A model generated the notes under the pieces. It had not been told where the DNA came from. It searched no databases and worked only from the letters and a program-made list of their open reading frames with translations. 33,531 nt of DNA. Source: Actinomycetota bacterium (GTDB lineage: Bacteria; Actinomycetota; Actinomycetes; Nanopelagicales; Nanopelagicaceae). The position numbers and the translations under genes were made by a program. Within the stretch, counting starts at the first letter, position 1, and each line of letters begins with the position of its first letter. Location of the stretch: NCBI GenBank assembly GCA_009927705.1, contig RFMK01000115.1:1-33531 (forward strand), given 5' to 3'. Of this stretch, positions 31,209 through 33,531 are shown one piece after another.

Positions 31209-31242
31209 CAAGAGCCGCGTCCCGTGTGGAACGCGGCTCTTG
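31209..31242 (-). terminator. Rho-independent terminator after the nucleotidase gene
   Basis: On the minus strand CAAGAGCCGCGT pairs perfectly with ACGCGGCTCTTG around a ten-base loop, followed by TGTTTTTG. It lies 16 bases after the stop at 31259 and separates this gene from the doxX promoter. Confidence 0.9.
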
Positions 31243-31258
31243 ATGAAGTCCTAGTGAA

Positions 31259-33307
31259 CTAGGAGTTTGTCCTGACGATACGGCCATCAGCAGCAGGAGT
31301 TTGAGTTACCTTTCCTGCAGCCAAATCTGCCTTGAGTCCATCGACCAAGATATCAACGAGCAAGATGCCGTTAATACGGGCCATTGATGGATTGAAGAAT
31401 GTGTAACCATCGCCGCCGTACAACATGAAGTCGTTGGTGGCTACGGTGTACATAGTCGCATCCTTCGCAATCGCTTTACCATCCAGTGTTGTCACTGTTA
31501 GAACGCGGGAGCCAACAGCCTTCGAGGAATCAAATGTGAATTTGAACCCAGAAATTTGTGGGAATCGACCAGCGCTTGGATATTGCGAAACGCCATTTTC
31601 AAGAGCGCCCCAGAGCTGTGTTCCGGAGATCTTTGTCGTGACGACTGCGTTTCCGAATGGAAGTACGGAGATTGCATCACCAAGAGTTACATCGAATGGA
31701 CCTGTGACTCCAGCACCTGGACGCTTGTACGAGGTGTTAACCACCTTGTAGGTCGCTGCCGGGAATGTGTCACGGAGTCCACCACCGTTAGTGATAGCGA
31801 AATCAGTCTTCATGCGCGAACGCATCAAGTCTGCCAAGTAATTACCCATGGGAGTTTCACCAGCACGTTCAACAGCTGGAGTTCCACCTCGTGGGAAGAC
31901 TGCGGTCACTTGACCGATCTTCACATCAAGTTTGGCAACAAGTTGATCCTTGTATTTCTTTACAAGTGCAACGCCATCAGCATCTGGAGTCAGTTTAGAG
32001 ATTGCAGATGTGGTTACGTTTTCGATTGATGAACCAATTACCTTGTTCGAACTTGGGCTGACGCAGAGTTGGACACGGTTGTAGGAAACGCCCGCGTTAG
32101 GAACTTCTGCGACAAGAGTTGTGTTTGAACGAGCATTTGGCGCTGGATTGACGCTGCTATAGAGCTGGTGGCTGTGGCCACCGAAGATGACGTCTGCACC
32201 CTTGATTCCCTTGATCATGTTGATGAGATTACCTTTGGCAACGCCATCAGCATTCTCTGACCACCCTTCGTGGATAAGCGCTACAACAACATTTGCACCA
32301 TCAATCTTTGCATCGGCAATTGCCTTGTTGACTGAGGAGACAGTGTTTGAGATGGCGATTGTCTTTTTCGCGCCTGAGGCATCGGTGTAATCAAGGTTGC
32401 CTGGGAAGATAACTTCAGGAGTTTCTTCTGTGTTTGCACCAACAACGCCAACTTTGACGCCGCCACGATTAAGAATGACGTAGCGCTGTGCTGATTTTGC
32501 GCCAGATTTCAACGGCTCAAGGGAGCTGTAATTTGAAGCGACCCATTGGAAGTTGGACAAGCCAATAACTTTCTGGACATGCGCAATATTTCGATCGTGC
32601 TCATGGTTTCCAAAAGTAGAGACATCAAACTTCATCAAGTTCATCGACTCAATGGTTGGGAGCTCTTCAAACTCACCAGAGATTGCAGGAGCTGCACCGA
32701 TGTTATCGCCAGTTGAGAGAGTGAACGTTGATGCAACAGCTTTCCGGTCTGCAGCGAATGCAGTTGTGAGTAGCGCAGTTCCAGCATTTGTTGCTGTTCC
32801 TTCAATTGCGCCATGGAAGTCGCTGAGTTGTAGTAACTGGACGTTCTTAAGGTTCGAACGTGAGACATTTGCAAGCTGTGCGGATGTGAATGTTGTTGCC
32901 CAACGTGCAGGTGCTGAGTAGCCATAAGCATTGACTGCTTGCACTGTGACGCTGACAGAAGTCTGGCCTTCAAGTACTGGAAGATTTACCGAACCTGTGG
33001 TGTTTGCGGGAAGAATGACAGGACATGAACCTTGTCCGCCGCTGATGACATAGTTGGTGACAGCAGGGTTTGCAGTCACGGGATTGAATCGAACTTGGAT
33101 TCCTCGTTCAGTTGCATACGCGCGAACGATGGTTGGGGCTGCAGGTACTGCATATGAATTGGCAGTGACTTGCGGGGAAGTGAGCACCACGAGTGCGGAG
33201 GTCGAAAGCGCGAGGGCGCCGACGACGGATGAAATTCGAAGGCGGAGGGAGCGACCCTGGGTCTTCGAGGCGGATGTATGTGTGATCACGGGCGGATACT
33301 CACACAC
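31259..33307 (-). CDS. Secreted 5'-nucleotidase / UshA-type metallophosphatase
   Basis: The 682-residue exported enzyme should release phosphate and nucleosides from extracellular nucleotides. It has an N-terminal signal sequence (hydrophobic run about residues 26-45, after an Arg-rich start), a fibronectin-III-like domain (about 54-142), a metallophosphatase domain with LLQLSDFHG, STGDNIGAAP, FGNHEHDR, LIHEGW and GGHSHQ metal-ligand boxes, and the 5'-nucleotidase C-terminal domain with ITNGGGLRDTFPAA, SVLPFGNAV and NDFMLYGGDGY. No C-terminal anchor is seen, so it is secreted or held by other means. The GTG at 33307 lies six bases after TAGCCT. It ends in a strong terminator. Confidence 0.92.
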   Translation of the reverse strand: MCEYPPVITHTSASKTQGRSLRLRISSVVGALALSTSALVVLTSPQVTANSYAVPAAPTIVRAYATERGIQVRFNPVTANPAVTNYVISGGQGSCPVILPANTTGSVNLPVLEGQTSVSVTVQAVNAYGYSAPARWATTFTSAQLANVSRSNLKNVQLLQLSDFHGAIEGTATNAGTALLTTAFAADRKAVASTFTLSTGDNIGAAPAISGEFEELPTIESMNLMKFDVSTFGNHEHDRNIAHVQKVIGLSNFQWVASNYSSLEPLKSGAKSAQRYVILNRGGVKVGVVGANTEETPEVIFPGNLDYTDASGAKKTIAISNTVSSVNKAIADAKIDGANVVVALIHEGWSENADGVAKGNLINMIKGIKGADVIFGGHSHQLYSSVNPAPNARSNTTLVAEVPNAGVSYNRVQLCVSPSSNKVIGSSIENVTTSAISKLTPDADGVALVKKYKDQLVAKLDVKIGQVTAVFPRGGTPAVERAGETPMGNYLADLMRSRMKTDFAITNGGGLRDTFPAATYKVVNTSYKRPGAGVTGPFDVTLGDAISVLPFGNAVVTTKISGTQLWGALENGVSQYPSAGRFPQISGFKFTFDSSKAVGSRVLTVTTLDGKAIAKDATMYTVATNDFMLYGGDGYTFFNPSMARINGILLVDILVDGLKADLAAGKVTQTPAADGRIVRTNS

Positions 33308-33313
33308 GATTTG

Positions 33314-33319
33314 AGGCTA
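33314..33319 (-). promoter_or_regulatory. Predicted -10 box of leaderless nucleotidase promoter
   Basis: TAGCCT on the minus strand lies exactly six bases (CAAATC) before the GTG at 33307. No Shine-Dalgarno site is present. It supports the distal GTG start and the full signal sequence. Confidence 0.6.
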
Positions 33320-33388
33320 TTTGGTATCGGAGGAGCGTGGCGCAGGTGTCACTTTGGTAACGGCTTGTGTCGTGTCGGGGGCTCTCGC

Positions 33389-33394
33389 TAGAGT
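33389..33394 (+). promoter_or_regulatory. Predicted -10 box for the right-edge gene
   Basis: TAGAGT lies eight bases before the ATG at 33403, with TTGTGT (33365-33370) as a possible -35 box 18 bases upstream. The LexA box begins at its last base, so LexA binding would cover the transcription start. Confidence 0.5.
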
Positions 33395-33411
33395 TCGAAC
33401 AAATGTTCGAA
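33394..33411. promoter_or_regulatory. LexA SOS box
   Basis: TTCGAACAAATGTTCGAA is a perfect 7+7 inverted repeat with a four-base centre. Its core TCGAAC-N4-GTTCGA equals the actinobacterial LexA operator consensus. It overlaps the predicted transcription start and the ATG (33403-33405) of the gene at the right edge, so that gene should be induced by DNA damage. Confidence 0.85.
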
Positions 33412-33531
33412 AACCAAGATATCCCACGCCCAGAAATCTTCCTGGCCGGCGGTGAGCCAATCGAGTTCACCCACAACGGCCAGCGCTTTCGTATTCACTC
33501 CGTCCTTTCAACATGGCATGAATCTGGTGGA
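33403..33531 (+). CDS. DUF6504-like protein, 5' part only
   Basis: The first 43 codons of a gene that runs off the right edge. The peptide PEIFLAGGEPIEFTHNGQRF and the following IHSVLSTWHESGG resemble the small DUF6504 family, which in Actinobacteria is often found beside translesion polymerase genes (ImuB-type, DnaE2). There is no Shine-Dalgarno site; the ATG lies within the LexA box, eight bases after a -10-like hexamer. An SOS-regulated mutagenesis operon beyond the window is therefore expected. The family call rests on a short fragment. Confidence 0.6.
   Translation, partial: MFENQDIPRPEIFLAGGEPIEFTHNGQRFRIHSVLSTWHESGG

Noticed and set aside
31123-31258. A small gene in the doxX-nucleotidase spacer
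   Set aside because: The space is filled by the promoter with its inverted repeat and by a terminator; no plausible coding frame remains.
1-33531. tRNA or rRNA genes, CRISPR arrays, insertion sequences, prophage or attachment sites
   Set aside because: The spacers are too short and contain no cloverleaf, repeat array, transposase or integrase that I can see.

Overview
The window reads as a compact chromosomal segment of a free-living actinobacterium with moderate G+C (near 45-50% by eye). The likeliest relatives are the freshwater acI lineage (Nanopelagicales, Planktophila-like). Supporting this are the divergent glgM/glgC pair, a class II DAHP synthase, a PASTA-domain Ser/Thr kinase, heterodimeric lycopene cyclase genes crtYc/crtYd, a PPi-type phosphofructokinase, very short intergenic spaces and many GTG starts. 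The lineage name is inference; actinobacterial origin is well supported. I see no tRNA, rRNA, insertion sequence, prophage or CRISPR array, and no gene-free stretch over 300 bases.

Layout. (1) 63-5633, + strand: housekeeping block rplS-lepB-rnhB-yraN-comM-dprA-era. (2) 5620-11959: central metabolism, with an EamA permease and glgM on the minus strand facing glgC, a predicted PPi-phosphofructokinase, DAHP synthase and ogt on the plus strand. (3) 17814-11930, minus strand: a tight run pnuT - P-loop kinase - pknB - nfo - EamA permease - ltaE, headed by a TPP riboswitch. (4) 17923-22009: core carotenoid genes crtYc-crtYd (+) converging on crtE-crtI-crtB (-). (5) 22034-23523, + strand: metF and a CDP-alcohol phosphotransferase. 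(6) 30632-23474, minus strand: a nine-gene run TauE/SafE permease - MIP channel - arsC - ybaK - alpha/beta hydrolase - crtA-like - cruF - GT2 (cruG-like) - second crtI-type desaturase. (7) 33307-30709, minus strand: a secreted 5'-nucleotidase and a DoxX protein, each with a clear terminator; DoxX also has a promoter bracketed by a 12-bp inverted repeat. (8) Right edge: the start of a DUF6504-like gene whose ATG lies inside a perfect actinobacterial LexA box.

How the genes work together. CrtE, CrtB, CrtI and CrtYc/Yd take isoprenoid precursors to beta- or gamma-carotene. The second cluster adds end-group chemistry (1',2'-hydration, desaturation, C-2 oxidation, glycosylation) and predicts a polar, glycosylated, probably monocyclic carotenoid. 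GlgC and GlgM make ADP-glucose and maltose-1-phosphate. PnuT, under TPP control, should import thiamine, and the adjacent kinase could trap it.

The most striking non-coding signal is the promoter architecture. Nine of about 38 genes have a TAnnnT hexamer exactly six bases before the start codon, where a -10 box would place the transcription start on the first base of the start codon (leaderless mRNA). At three divergent junctions the two opposing -10 boxes share the central TA of a ten-base AnnnTAnnnT element. Genes that do carry a 5' leader or sit inside operons tend to show Shine-Dalgarno sequences or ATGA overlaps instead.
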